Shown one piece after another: positions 40,787-50,728 of a DNA stretch of 64,000 nucleotides. This stretch comes from Clostridiales bacterium (GTDB lineage: Bacteria > Bacillota > Clostridia > Lachnospirales > Cellulosilyticaceae): contig DYCF01000011.1 in assembly GCA_019418225.1 (NCBI GenBank), forward strand, positions 1 to 64,000, read 5' to 3'. Position 1 is the stretch's first letter; every line of letters starts with the position of its first letter. The notes under the pieces were generated by a model that was given only the letters and a program-made list of their open reading frames with translations, was not told the origin of the DNA and made no database searches. The translations under genes were made by a program, and so were the position numbers.

Positions 40787-41782
40787 TTGAATATATATGA
40801 TGTTGCAAAAGCAGCTGGCGTTTCCATTGCCACTGTATCTAGGGTACTCAACGGTAGCCCTAATGTAAGCGCTAAGACAAAAGAAAAAGTATTACGTGTT
40901 ATTGAAGAAGCAGGCTATACACCTAATGTTTTTGCCAGAGGTCTTGGGCTTAATACAATGAAAATGATAGGTGTACTATGTACAGATGTTTCAGATATTT
41001 ATTATGCAAAAGCAGTTTCCATTATTGAGAATGCCTTAAGAGGTTATGGATATGACTCTATTCTCTGTTCTACAGGGAATAAATTAGAAGACAAACAAAA
41101 ATGCATGGATCTTCTTATGGCAAAACGAGTAGATGCATTAATTCTTATTGGTTCTACCTTTAAAGAAAATGTAGATAACTCACATATTGAAAATATTGCT
41201 AGGCAGATTCCTACTATTATCATCAATGGTGTCATGGATGTGCCTAACACATATTGTGTGGCATGTGATGAATATCAAGCTATGTATGATAATGTAGTTT
41301 CTCTATATAAAAAAGGGTGTCATGAAATACTCTATCTTTACGATGTAGATACCTATAGTGGCACACAAAAATTAAATGGCTACAAGCAAGCGCTTAAAGA
41401 TTGCGGATGGCCTGTTGTTCCTCACTTAGTTGTGAAAACACAAAAAAATATGCAAGCAATTGAAGAGACCATTAATGGCCTTCTAGAGAAAGAACATACT
41501 TTCTCAGCCGTTTTAGCTTCTGAAGATCAGATTGCTATCGGTGCCATGAATGCACTAATCAAAAAAGGCTTTAAAATACCAGAAGATATGGCTATTATAG
41601 GATTTAACAACTCACTGCTTTGTGAATGTACCTTGCCTGCACTAAGCAGTGTAGACAATATGGTGGAAACACTCTGCTCTATGGCAGTTAATGTCCTTAC
41701 AGATGTATTTGAAGGAAAGTCTGTTACAAACAAAATGATTCTTTCAGGTAAATTAATTGAAAGAGATACATTTAAAATTTAA
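40787..41782 (+). CDS. LacI-family regulator of uronate genes
   Basis: 331 residues from the TTG at 40787, which has GAGGGG 8 bp upstream; the longer frame to 40718 covers the promoter and is not used. HTH: NIYDVAKAAGVSIATVSRVL, hinge, then the periplasmic-binding-like effector domain (IGVLCTDVSDIYYAKAVSII; AIIGFNNSLLCECTLPALSS). It is divergent from uxaB and upstream of uxaC (63 bp). The two matched operators at 40641 and 40751 indicate it represses both directions, released by an uronate. A likely ExuR/KdgR-type role; effector inferred. Confidence 0.9.
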   Translation: MNIYDVAKAAGVSIATVSRVLNGSPNVSAKTKEKVLRVIEEAGYTPNVFARGLGLNTMKMIGVLCTDVSDIYYAKAVSIIENALRGYGYDSILCSTGNKLEDKQKCMDLLMAKRVDALILIGSTFKENVDNSHIENIARQIPTIIINGVMDVPNTYCVACDEYQAMYDNVVSLYKKGCHEILYLYDVDTYSGTQKLNGYKQALKDCGWPVVPHLVVKTQKNMQAIEETINGLLEKEHTFSAVLASEDQIAIGAMNALIKKGFKIPEDMAIIGFNNSLLCECTLPALSSVDNMVETLCSMAVNVLTDVFEGKSVTNKMILSGKLIERDTFKI

Positions 41783-41850
41783 CTGTAATTTTAAAAACTT
41801 TTTTAGTTTTTAAATATTTTTCTGAAACTTTTTATTAAGGAGATTTGACG

Positions 41851-43254
41851 ATGAAAAACTTTATGGATCAAGATTTTTTACTTGCAAGTGAAACAGCTAA
41901 AACTTTATATCATGATTATGCAGCTAACATGCCAATCATTGATTACCACTGCCACATCAACCCAAAAGAAATTGCGGAGAACAAAGAGTTCAAAAACATT
42001 ACAGAAGTTTGGCTTGGTGGAGACCACTATAAATGGCGTGCAATGCGTTCAAACGGTGTAGAAGAAAAATACATCACAGGCGATGCGACAGACAGAGAAA
42101 AATTCCAAAAATGGGCTGAAACACTTCCAAAAGCTATTGGAAACCCACTTTACCACTGGACACATTTAGAACTTCGTAAATACTTCGGTTATGAAGGCGT
42201 TTTAAATGGTGAAACAGCTGAAGAAGTTTGGAACCTTTGTAATGAAAAATTACAATCTGGTTTAAAAGTTAGAGACATTATTGCAGCTTCAAATGTTAAA
42301 CTTATTTGTACAACAGATGATCCTGTAGATTCTCTTGAATATCACAAACAAATTGCAGCAGATGAAACTTGCAACGTAAAAGTACTTCCTGCTTGGAGAC
42401 CAGACAAAGTTGTAAATATTGAAAAAGAAACATTCGTACCATATATCCGTCATCTTTCAGAAGTAAGTGAAATTGCTATCACAAACCTCGAAAGCTTATT
42501 CGTAGCATTAAATGTACGTTTAGACTTCTTCCATGATATGGGATGCCGTGCATCTGACCATGGTCTTGATTATGTTGTATATAATCCAGCTACAAAAGAA
42601 GAAATCGAAGCAATTCTTGCTAAAGCTTTAGCTGGTGAAAAAGTTACATATGATGAAATGGAAAAATACAAAACTGCACTTTTACTCTTCTTTGGAGAAG
42701 CTTATGAAAAACGTGGTTGGGTAATGCAACTTCACTATGGTGCAATCCGTGACAATAACAAAGCAATGTTTGCAAATCTTGGTCCAGATACAGGATTTGA
42801 CTGCATCAACACACGTAACTGTGCAGAAGGTACTGCAGCCTTCCTTAATGCATTACAAGAAAAAGCAGCACTTCCAAAAACAATCATTTACTCATTAAAT
42901 CCTAATGACAATGCATCTATCGGAACAATCTTAGGATGCTTCCAAGGCTCAGAAATCGCTGGTAAAATCCAACAAGGTTCTGCTTGGTGGTTCAACGATA
43001 CAAAACAAGGTATGATTGATCAAATGACAAGCCTTGCTAACCTTTCAGTTCTTGGTAACTTCGTTGGTATGCTTACAGACTCAAGAAGCTTCTTATCTTA
43101 CACAAGACACGACTACTTCAGACGAATCCTTTGTAACTTAATTGGTGGATGGGTAGAAAACGGAGAATATCCAGCTGATATGGCTACACTTGGACAAATG
43201 GTTCAAGATATTTCATTCAACAACACAAATAAATACTTTGGTTTTAATGCTTAA
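41851..43254 (+). CDS. uxaC: Glucuronate/galacturonate isomerase
   Basis: 467 residues, full-length UxaC: MKNFMDQDFLLASETAKTLY, DYHCHINPKEIAENKEFKNI (metal His), SNVKLICTTDDPVDSLEYHK, KRGWVMQLHYGAIRDNN, and the end FLSYTRHDYFRRILCN. It isomerises galacturonate to tagaturonate, the UxaB substrate. Start at 41851 has AAGGAG 8 bp upstream (the 41845 TTG is not needed). It follows the regulator in the same direction and is ended by a terminator. Confidence 0.95.
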   Translation: MKNFMDQDFLLASETAKTLYHDYAANMPIIDYHCHINPKEIAENKEFKNITEVWLGGDHYKWRAMRSNGVEEKYITGDATDREKFQKWAETLPKAIGNPLYHWTHLELRKYFGYEGVLNGETAEEVWNLCNEKLQSGLKVRDIIAASNVKLICTTDDPVDSLEYHKQIAADETCNVKVLPAWRPDKVVNIEKETFVPYIRHLSEVSEIAITNLESLFVALNVRLDFFHDMGCRASDHGLDYVVYNPATKEEIEAILAKALAGEKVTYDEMEKYKTALLLFFGEAYEKRGWVMQLHYGAIRDNNKAMFANLGPDTGFDCINTRNCAEGTAAFLNALQEKAALPKTIIYSLNPNDNASIGTILGCFQGSEIAGKIQQGSAWWFNDTKQGMIDQMTSLANLSVLGNFVGMLTDSRSFLSYTRHDYFRRILCNLIGGWVENGEYPADMATLGQMVQDISFNNTNKYFGFNA

Positions 43255-43276
43255 TTAAAAGTTTTAACGCTTAATT

Positions 43277-43314
43277 AAAAATCCCCTAGCAAGTGTTTGC
43301 TAAGGGGATTTTTT
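43277..43314 (+). terminator. uxaC terminator
   Basis: AAAAATCCCCTAGCAA pairs with TTTGCTAAGGGGATTTTTT across a short loop, 22 bp after the uxaC stop. Confidence 0.9.
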
Positions 43315-43323
43315 GGCATGATT

Positions 43324-44094
43324 TTAATCTTCAATAATAGCCACTAGGCGGATAGGTGATGCTGAACAGCCTTTAAGGGGCAATGGCATAGCCATAACTT
43401 TAAATCCACTACTTGGCAATTGATCTAATCCTACAATCTGTTCAATATGACAATACGCCTTTTTACAACCTACGCGGTGTGCTTCCCAGAAAGGATTAGG
43501 TGTTTTCCCTGCTTTTGCCTCTACTGCTTGCTGAGGTAAGGGTAAGTCCCATCCCCATTGATCAATACCCATGACTTTAATGCCTTGGTCAATGAGCCAC
43601 TCAGTTGCTTCTCTACTTACGCCTGTTCCTCTAAAAAGATATTCCTTAGTATACATTATTTTATCTCTACCTGTATGAATAAGTACAATCATTCCTTTAC
43701 TCAATTGTACACCTATCTTTTCTAGTTCTTCCTTCACATCTTGTTTAGAGATAACCTCGCCATCCTTCTTATGTGTCATATCAATAACTACACCATCACC
43801 ATAACACCACTCTAAAGGAATTTCATCAATAGTCATTGCTTTTTTGCCATCTGTCATTTCGCCATAATGCCAAGGCGCATCAATATGTGTAACTGAGTGC
43901 ACACCTAATTTCTCAATCTCATCATTAGCCCAGCCCACAAATCCTTCAGGATAATACGCTTTAGGAAGCCCTACAAAATTTAGTTCTCCCTCACTTTCTC
44001 TATGTGCTTTATGCTTAATCTTTATCTGTAATAACTCATGCTCACGTATGTCTTCACTGATAATAGGCTTTGTTAAATCAATTAATCTACTCAT
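43324..44094 (-). CDS. Cyclase family / kynurenine-formamidase-like metal hydrolase
   Basis: 256 residues. The family motif reads SVTHIDAPWHYGEMTDGKK (HxxDxxxH metal site) with a second half-site DLPLPQQAVEA, and WCYGDGVVIDMTHK. This superfamily holds formamidases and cyclases of diverse substrates. Start at 44094 has GGGAGA before ATG; the longer frame to 44124 is not used. Convergent with uxaC. The 44095-44313 gap has a GC-richer patch (44245-44305) of unknown meaning. Confidence 0.85.
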   Translation of the reverse strand: MSRLIDLTKPIISEDIREHELLQIKIKHKAHRESEGELNFVGLPKAYYPEGFVGWANDEIEKLGVHSVTHIDAPWHYGEMTDGKKAMTIDEIPLEWCYGDGVVIDMTHKKDGEVISKQDVKEELEKIGVQLSKGMIVLIHTGRDKIMYTKEYLFRGTGVSREATEWLIDQGIKVMGIDQWGWDLPLPQQAVEAKAGKTPNPFWEAHRVGCKKAYCHIEQIVGLDQLPSSGFKVMAMPLPLKGCSASPIRLVAIIED

Positions 44095-44313
44095 TTTTAT
44101 CTCCCGTTCACATATTTTTCTCATTCTACATTCTATTTCTCATTCTACATTCTAATAGAATCAGCCATTTATATTGTACACTATTTTCGAATAATTTTGT
44201 ACAATATATAAGTTTTTTCAAAAAAATATGACATTTTCTTTTTCATTGCGGGTTCAAAGCAGAGCGACACACTTCGATATTACTGGGCTGTCTTCGCCGC
44301 ACTCTCTTTCTCT

Positions 44314-44889
44314 TTAGGTTCTATTAAAATATTTTATGCCATCACTTGGTTTGAAATAAGTTCTTAGGTAACCATCTGTTGAAACAATCACAAGTTCATT
44401 GGTTGCTTCTAAGTAATACACCTCATCTCCATCCTCTGCTTCTAGTTTATGTAGGGCATTTGGATCATTGATGACGCGGTTGGCACCTTTTAAATATTCC
44501 TGCGCATTGCTATAATCAAATTCGTCTTTATGCTTGTCAAAGTGATCTACAAGATATTTCTCATTTCTAAAATTATAAGTAACACTTTGAATTTGCTCAG
44601 TAGCTGGCGCTTGAGTTCCTATCTCATGGTTAACAAAGAAGTCTGGTCCTTTAAATATAAATCCAATAATTGCAATAATAATTGCTAATACTGCAATAAA
44701 TGGTGATCTACGTGTAGATTGCCCAGACCTATTAGAACCTGAACTACTTTTATGAGCTTGTTGTTTTTTATTTTCTTTCCTACATTTTTCACATCGTTTA
44801 GGAAGCGATAACCCTTTACTTTCATAAAAGTGAATTTCTGACTCAGTCAGCTTAAAAGTTTTACCGCATTGTACACATTTCTTAGTCAT
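44314..44889 (-). CDS. Zinc-ribbon membrane protein
   Basis: 191 residues. N-terminal zinc ribbon (KKCVQCGKTF ... RCEKCRKE, two CxxC pairs), a Gln/Ser/Arg linker, one membrane span (FIAVLAIIIAIIGFIFKG) and a C-terminal extracytoplasmic domain of about 95 residues with no recognised family. Topology: ribbon inside, domain outside. AGGAAAAAA before the ATG. Function unknown. Confidence 0.75.
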   Translation of the reverse strand: MTKKCVQCGKTFKLTESEIHFYESKGLSLPKRCEKCRKENKKQQAHKSSSGSNRSGQSTRRSPFIAVLAIIIAIIGFIFKGPDFFVNHEIGTQAPATEQIQSVTYNFRNEKYLVDHFDKHKDEFDYSNAQEYLKGANRVINDPNALHKLEAEDGDEVYYLEATNELVIVSTDGYLRTYFKPSDGIKYFNRT

Positions 44890-45045
44890 TTTTTTCCTAT
44901 CCTATCCTTAAAGTTGTATATACTTGTTTATAAAATCTTATCACACATAGTTCTCTTCTATTGTTTTTTCAGAAATACCTCTTTAAGAGTACTATAGCTT
45001 TAATATCTATGCAACTCCTCAATTCAAGGATGATTATAATAACCT

Positions 45046-45171
45046 TTAAAATATCTCTTCTACTATATAAACATTACGATTTTCTTCAGATAACACAATA
45101 TATAATTTCAGATTCATCTTTTCGCCATAAAGATTAATATTTAATTTACTTCTTCTCCTTTTCACTTTCAT
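45046..45171 (-). CDS. Possible 41-aa basic small ORF
   Basis: MKVKRRRSKLNINLYGEKMN then LKLYIVLSEENRNVYIVEEI F. The GAGGA abuts the ATG, so translation is doubtful. It lies in the otherwise empty 346-bp gap 44890-45235, where I see no other structure. Confidence 0.25.
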   Translation of the reverse strand: MKVKRRRSKLNINLYGEKMNLKLYIVLSEENRNVYIVEEIF

Positions 45172-45235
45172 TCCTCTAATTATCCGTCATCTCTTTACTT
45201 TTCATATCAATTAACTTCAATTATTACGTTTACAC

Positions 45236-46333
45236 TCATGTATATAATAAGCTTATTATAAAGTCTGTCTTTTCCTGATTGCTTTCTACCATAATCTCAC
45301 CGTGATGTAATTCCACAATCGTTTTCACAATGGCTAGTCCTACGCCGTTCCCTTCTGATACATCCATATTTTTTTCGGCCTGATAAAAACGGTCAAATAT
45401 TTTTTCCTGACTCACCTTATCTATAGGTCTACCATCATTAATAACATGAATTAGTAACCTTTTATTGCCTATTTCTTCCATATAAATTTGTACATATTTT
45501 GCACCTACACCATATTTAATGGCATTAGCAATAAGGTTTTCCAGCATACGTACCATCAGTATTGGATCTGCATAAATAACAGTATTCTTTGCCATTATCT
45601 TTACTTCATAACTTAACTGCTTACTTTCTAATTCAGGAATGAATCCCATAAGTACCTGTTCTGCTAACTCCTGCATATTAATAGTTTCCTTATTCAAAGT
45701 TATTTGACTGTTGTTTAATTTAGATAATTCAAATAATTTATCAATAGCTTCTTTCAGTTGCTTAGCCTTTTCAAAGGCTATGTAACTATAATGCTGTAAT
45801 GCTTCTTCACTCTCATATCTTCTCTGATGAATTATCTCTAGAAAACCCGTAACAGACATAAGCGGCGTCTTTAAGTCATGGGATAAATTTGTAATTAAAT
45901 TATACTTCTGTTGATCCCATTCATGCTCTTTTTCTATAAACTGATTTAAATCTTGTGTCATCTGATTAATATGAGCTGCCAGCATACCTAGCTCATTACT
46001 TTGTATAATAGGTATCCGAACATTTAAATTACCTTCTGCAATTTCTACCACACACTGTCCCATTTCATTTATATAGTCCGTTAACACATCCATACGTTTC
46101 ATAAATATACCAAAGAAATATATTACAAATACTGCACCTGTTATGACCAAATTTCCTATCATAAATAACTCATTATGACTACCATAATTTAGAAGCTTGA
46201 TATATACATCTTCAGAAATAATATGTAGACCTCCAAAGCATATAATGAACGTAAGAAAAGTTAATATAAACGCACAAATGCTACTTATTACAAACTGCTT
46301 AATAATATAAATTTTAATACCTGTTGTTTTCAA
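45236..46333 (-). CDS. Sensor histidine kinase
   Basis: 365 residues from the TTG at 46333 (GGGGAG 12 bp upstream); the longest frame runs to 46393 but reaches back into the regulator gene. Two membrane spans (FVISSICAFILTFLTFIICF and LVITGAVFVIYFFGIFM) bound a short outside loop; then HAMP, HisKA (NLSHDLKTPLMSVTG, phospho-His), N-box NLIANAIKYG and the G1/G2 boxes DRFYQ...GNGVGLAIVK. The small loop means the signal is likely a membrane or cell-wall event. Overlaps the regulator gene by 20 bp, so the two are co-translated. Confidence 0.88.
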   Translation of the reverse strand: MKTTGIKIYIIKQFVISSICAFILTFLTFIICFGGLHIISEDVYIKLLNYGSHNELFMIGNLVITGAVFVIYFFGIFMKRMDVLTDYINEMGQCVVEIAEGNLNVRIPIIQSNELGMLAAHINQMTQDLNQFIEKEHEWDQQKYNLITNLSHDLKTPLMSVTGFLEIIHQRRYESEEALQHYSYIAFEKAKQLKEAIDKLFELSKLNNSQITLNKETINMQELAEQVLMGFIPELESKQLSYEVKIMAKNTVIYADPILMVRMLENLIANAIKYGVGAKYVQIYMEEIGNKRLLIHVINDGRPIDKVSQEKIFDRFYQAEKNMDVSEGNGVGLAIVKTIVELHHGEIMVESNQEKTDFIISLLYT

Positions 46334-47015
46334 TTTTATATCCCACTCCCCAAACCGTCTGTATAATCTGAGGCACCTTAGGATTTTCCTCAATTTTTTC
46401 CCTAAGGCGCCACATGTGTGCCATTACTGTATTATTTCCCTCATAGTACTTCTCTTTCCATAAAGCACGATAAATTTCTTCTGAACTATATACTTTTCCC
46501 ATATTTTCAGCCAATAATACTAAAATATCATACTCTGTAGGTGTTAACTTAATTTCTTTGCCCAAACGATATACTTGATGCCTTGCTTTATCAATTTCAA
46601 TTTCCTTAATTTTAATTAAGGTATCTTCTTTCTTTTGAAGCTCCTGATTAAAGTAATGGGCCCGTCTTAACTGAGATTGTACTCTTGCCACCAATTCTAA
46701 TGGTGAAAATGGCTTCACCATATAATCATCTGCACCAGACTGAAGTCCTTTAATTTTATCTATTTCTTGCCCCTTTGCACTTACTATAATTACAGGAATT
46801 TTATCCTTTTCTCGAAGTTTGCAGCATACATCTAGTCCATCTATTTCTGGCATCATAATATCTAGGACTACCAAATCAATTTTTCCCTTTTTTAAAAATT
46901 CCAATGCCATTTTCCCATTATAAGCTTTAAGTACCTCATAACCGGCTTCTTTCAGATAGATTTCCTCCAATTCAACAATCTCCTTTTCATCATCTACTAC
47001 AAGTATCTGAAACAT
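46314..47015 (-). CDS. OmpR-family response regulator
   Basis: 233 residues. Receiver domain with the phospho-Asp in DLVVLDIMMPEIDGL, the Lys in MVKPFSPLEL, and a winged-helix output domain (TPTEYDILVLLAENMGKVYS, YEGNNTVMAHMWRLREKIEE). VanR/PhoP-like. It sits between a serine hydrolase gene (15 bp upstream) and its kinase, forming an operon. GGGGAG before the ATG. Confidence 0.92.
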   Translation of the reverse strand: MFQILVVDDEKEIVELEEIYLKEAGYEVLKAYNGKMALEFLKKGKIDLVVLDIMMPEIDGLDVCCKLREKDKIPVIIVSAKGQEIDKIKGLQSGADDYMVKPFSPLELVARVQSQLRRAHYFNQELQKKEDTLIKIKEIEIDKARHQVYRLGKEIKLTPTEYDILVLLAENMGKVYSSEEIYRALWKEKYYEGNNTVMAHMWRLREKIEENPKVPQIIQTVWGVGYKIENNRY

Positions 47016-47030
47016 CGACTCTCCCCTTAT

Positions 47031-48953
47031 TTAAATTATCTTATATCCTATCATCTGGCAGTAAGCTAACACGCTGCTATACAATATGCATGTAACCATT
47101 ATCAGCATTTGATAAATAAACGTTCTGAATGCTATCTTTTTGTTCAGCATTGCAACGCTATAACATATTCCACGTATAAATGTCCAGGCTATACCTATTA
47201 AAATAGTCGTAAGCATTATATATACGCTATCTATCCAATGATACTCATATTGATTAATCATATTAATCACCACTGCAATTGTACCTACATAGCCTCCTAT
47301 CATACAACAGTCAGCTAGTATATTTCCTATATCTATAAACCTTCTTTTTCTTGCTACTCTTATTATACTCCTAACCAAATCGATTACAAAAATGATTATA
47401 GTGCCTCCTATGACACCTAGAAGTATATTTCTTGATTCATACCAATGTAACCTCTTATAAGCATTATGACTCACTTCATTAAAAGCATAAGTTATGTGTC
47501 CATCTTGCCCTATACGAAACACATAATAACCACCATTATCTTCCCTAATGAATTTTCCCTTTTCAATTTCATAAAGACGGGTTGATATGCATTCTTTCTC
47601 TTGACTATATTCTTCCAGATTTAGTACACCATTCCTATCTAGACTAACCTTTGTCTGTGTCGTAGGGTCAAATATAATGAAGGCCTTCATTATATTACTC
47701 TGTGCAATACCATCATAATTTCTATAATTTCCTACATATCTCTTTAAATCATCTGCAATCTTTATAGTAGGCTGCTGCATCTTACTCTCCCCTAAAAATT
47801 TATCCAAGAAATCTTTCTCAAATTGAAATGGCAACGCATCAAACGTATTAATCCCAATATAAATTCCTAGATTCTGGTCAGGAATCAACAACAATGTGGA
47901 CATATACCCTGGTAGCGCCCCTTCATGTTTTAAAATAAGCTTTCCACCTCGCTCTTCACGGATGAAGCCATAGCCCATACCTGGTAAAATTTCATCATTG
48001 CTAAACTCTTTGGCATACATATTCTGCATTGTTTGTTTCTGCAAAAGCTGCCTGCCATTAAAATCCCCCTCATTTAATAAGGCCTTTATAAAATTCCCCA
48101 TATCTGCTGCCGTACTAATAACACCTGCTGAGCCTGAAGTATATTGATAAGCATACGGTACTTGTCCATACTCTCCATCTTTATAATAATATCCCTTTGC
48201 CATATTTTCATCTGGTATTCTTACGCTGCTACGTGTCATTTCTAGCTTATCTAATATATTTTCTTTAATATAAGTTTCATAATCTTGCTTAGATTTTCTT
48301 TCCAAAATATATCCCAACAAATTATAACCTAAGTTTGAATAACGGCATACGGTGTCTGGCAGGTCAATTACATTTAATGCATGTTGTATAAAATAAGTTT
48401 CTTGAGACTTAATTTCTTTTTCATCTGTCGTACTACCTAAAAGTTCACTACCTTCATCCATCCCACTTGAATGAGTCAGTAAGTTGCTACAGGTCACTTT
48501 CTTATCATAAGGATTATTTATTTTAATGCCCTCGGTATACTGCTGTACATCCTCATTTAAATCTATTTTTCCCTGTTCATACAGCTGCATAATCCCTATA
48601 GCAGTAAATAATTTGCTTATTGAAGCAATAGGAAATGTTGTTGTATTAGGGTCAACTGCACACTTTAACTCTTCATCACTATATCCATAGCCTTTTTTCA
48701 ATATCTCCTTTTGATCTTTAATGACTACAACAGATGCTCCCACAATATGTCTCTCTTGTATTTCATGTGTCATATAATCATCTATGAATTGTGAAATCTG
48801 TCTATTCTGATCTATCATTTCTCCATAGGTGATATTTGAAAAACAGCCGCCTATCATTACTAGCATACAACCTTTCCATAATAAATTCTTCAAAAGCCTT
48901 TTCCCCTTATTTTTTAAATCCTTAAAAACAGATATATGATTGCCTTTTAACAC
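47031..48953 (-). CDS. Membrane-bound serine hydrolase, class C beta-lactamase/PBP4-like
   Basis: 640 residues, GTG start with GGAGGTATTAAA upstream. A possible lipobox (MIGGC) near residue 37. Residues 60-400 are a serine beta-lactamase-like fold: FPIASISKLFTAIG (S-x-x-K), YSNLGYN (YxN) and ILKHEGALPGYMS (HxG). A domain of about 100 residues follows, then four membrane spans (e.g. NILLGVIGGTIIIFVIDLV, IGGYVGTIAVVINMI). Family members cut D-Ala peptides or esters outside the cell. With the following regulator and kinase it suggests a cell-wall sensing or modifying module; substrate unknown. Confidence 0.85.
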   Translation of the reverse strand: MLKGNHISVFKDLKNKGKRLLKNLLWKGCMLVMIGGCFSNITYGEMIDQNRQISQFIDDYMTHEIQERHIVGASVVVIKDQKEILKKGYGYSDEELKCAVDPNTTTFPIASISKLFTAIGIMQLYEQGKIDLNEDVQQYTEGIKINNPYDKKVTCSNLLTHSSGMDEGSELLGSTTDEKEIKSQETYFIQHALNVIDLPDTVCRYSNLGYNLLGYILERKSKQDYETYIKENILDKLEMTRSSVRIPDENMAKGYYYKDGEYGQVPYAYQYTSGSAGVISTAADMGNFIKALLNEGDFNGRQLLQKQTMQNMYAKEFSNDEILPGMGYGFIREERGGKLILKHEGALPGYMSTLLLIPDQNLGIYIGINTFDALPFQFEKDFLDKFLGESKMQQPTIKIADDLKRYVGNYRNYDGIAQSNIMKAFIIFDPTTQTKVSLDRNGVLNLEEYSQEKECISTRLYEIEKGKFIREDNGGYYVFRIGQDGHITYAFNEVSHNAYKRLHWYESRNILLGVIGGTIIIFVIDLVRSIIRVARKRRFIDIGNILADCCMIGGYVGTIAVVINMINQYEYHWIDSVYIMLTTILIGIAWTFIRGICYSVAMLNKKIAFRTFIYQMLIMVTCILYSSVLAYCQMIGYKII

Positions 48954-49054
48954 TTTAATACCTCCTTATACTTTTTATAAGCCAATCATATACCTTCTCT
49001 TTTTCTTTTTTTTAACTTTTTTCTAACGATTTTTTAAATCACACTTTCCTTCTT

Positions 49055-49765
49055 CTAAAGTGAACCTCCTCTATTGGTATAATCCATGCCCTTAGGATAT
49101 TGAATGCCTATTTTTAGAAGTCTTTTTTCTTCTTTATACGTATTAATTTCTTGTCTGTATCTTAGAATAGAAACCTTCTCACCATCCATGTATTCCTCTT
49201 CTTTAATAATCCCCCTAGGTGGTTCAATATTGCGTTCGGTATTATCATAAAAACTTTGATAAAAATGTTCCTGTAGTTTATCATCCTTTAATTTATAATA
49301 TTTCATTTCTCTTAAGGTGTACCCTAAACTGCTTTGTTTATGCTCATACCTAATAGCATAGTCATTTGTCTCTTCATTATAGACGAGTTTAAATTCCATA
49401 TCACCTGTAAACTTATAGCCTACATAGTCGTAATCTATTTTATCTATTGATTTTATTTCATCCTCATAGCCAAATACCTCAAAGGTTAAAGTATGGTCAT
49501 ATAATGTAAAGGTAATAAGTTCATTCATGCCATCATCATTTAAATCTGCAGTTGCTGCTGAAAGAAGCTGATGTGTTTTTGATTTTCTCAAGGCTTTTGT
49601 ATAGTCTTCATAAGTTTCCATACGCTTCATTGCAACTTCATCCTTGTTAATAATCACTTGACTATTTTGTATAGCATTCTCCTTGGCATGTATAGGACAA
49701 ATATTCCCTATGATCATAGTACTTCCCATTAGGAGTATCCTAAATCTAAGTAATATTTTTTTCAT
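49055..49765 (-). CDS. Secreted hypothetical protein with DxNxDG motif
   Basis: 236 residues. Signal peptide (LRFRILLMGSTMIIGNICPI), then ATADLNDDGMNELITFTLYD, a calcium-binding-like DxNxDG motif usual in FG-GAP/VCBS-type segments, then a beta-rich domain of no recognised family. The start at 49765 has AGGAGGT upstream; the longer frame to 49828 is not used. Downstream of the esterase in the same direction. Confidence 0.7.
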   Translation of the reverse strand: MKKILLRFRILLMGSTMIIGNICPIHAKENAIQNSQVIINKDEVAMKRMETYEDYTKALRKSKTHQLLSAATADLNDDGMNELITFTLYDHTLTFEVFGYEDEIKSIDKIDYDYVGYKFTGDMEFKLVYNEETNDYAIRYEHKQSSLGYTLREMKYYKLKDDKLQEHFYQSFYDNTERNIEPPRGIIKEEEYMDGEKVSILRYRQEINTYKEEKRLLKIGIQYPKGMDYTNRGGSL

Positions 49766-49843
49766 AAAATTATACCTCCTATTACCAATAATAAATATAT
49801 TATTTAGTAAGGGGAGGTATACCAACACTTTTATTCTTATCCT

Positions 49844-50728
49844 TTATCCAATAAACTGCTTAAAGAAATTGCATTCATCATCATTACATTCTTTTGCTTC
49901 TTCTAGCTTAATGTTCACATGAAAAACATGGGCAATATCATCTCTATCAGGACTACCATATACCTTATATTCACAAGGAATACCTAGCTTAGTCAATGTC
50001 TTATACATAGGCTCTGCATGGTCTTTTAAGAAATCACAGTGAGCTGTCATAATAAATGCAGGTGGAAAATCCTTCGTGATATATTTTATTGTATCCATAG
50101 CCGGAATAGCTTCCTCTAAACGATCGCCTAAATAAGTATAAACACACCCTTCTTTACCTTCCTGTATATACTTCTTTACATCATAAAAACCACAATTTAA
50201 CCCAACTGCTCTAATATGAATATCTCCAGTAGGCATTTCAAACTCATAAAATCTTTGAAATTCCTTATTAGTTAATAACGTTACATACTGACTTGTAAGC
50301 TGTGCGCCAGCTGAATCGCCTACTATAAATACATTGTTAAGGTCAATGCAATATTCTTTAGCATGTTCACAAATCCATGTAAATACACTATTAATATCTA
50401 CTAATGCAGCAGGCCAAGGGTCCTCTGGTGCTAAGCGATAAGAAAAGTTTACAACCGTAAAGCCACGTTGTGCCAAGTCCATACAATAAAATTGATAAAC
50501 CTCTTTACTGCCATATATCCATCCCCCACCATGAATATTAACAATCGTTGGCATTGCTGTGTGTACACCCTTTTGATGATAAACATCTAAAGTATTTAAA
50601 TCACCATGTACATCATAAGCGATATTATCATATCTTTGAATGTTATCAGGTGTTCTAAGTCCTAAATCTCTCTTTGCATCACTCGCACTAAATTGTTCTC
50701 TAATTACCTCTACATCCCTAATTTCCAT
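49844..50728 (-). CDS. Alpha/beta hydrolase, HSL-type esterase
   Basis: 294 residues. Oxyanion motif IVNIHGGGWIYG, nucleophile in FIVGDSAGAQL, catalytic Asp and His near FIMTAHCDFLKDHAEP and DRDDIAHVFHV. Family: hormone-sensitive-lipase-like carboxylesterase acting on acyl esters. No signal peptide, cytoplasmic. GGGGGT before the ATG. Could deacetylate sugars, given the pectin lifestyle, but no direct evidence. Confidence 0.88.
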   Translation of the reverse strand: MEIRDVEVIREQFSASDAKRDLGLRTPDNIQRYDNIAYDVHGDLNTLDVYHQKGVHTAMPTIVNIHGGGWIYGSKEVYQFYCMDLAQRGFTVVNFSYRLAPEDPWPAALVDINSVFTWICEHAKEYCIDLNNVFIVGDSAGAQLTSQYVTLLTNKEFQRFYEFEMPTGDIHIRAVGLNCGFYDVKKYIQEGKEGCVYTYLGDRLEEAIPAMDTIKYITKDFPPAFIMTAHCDFLKDHAEPMYKTLTKLGIPCEYKVYGSPDRDDIAHVFHVNIKLEEAKECNDDECNFFKQFIG

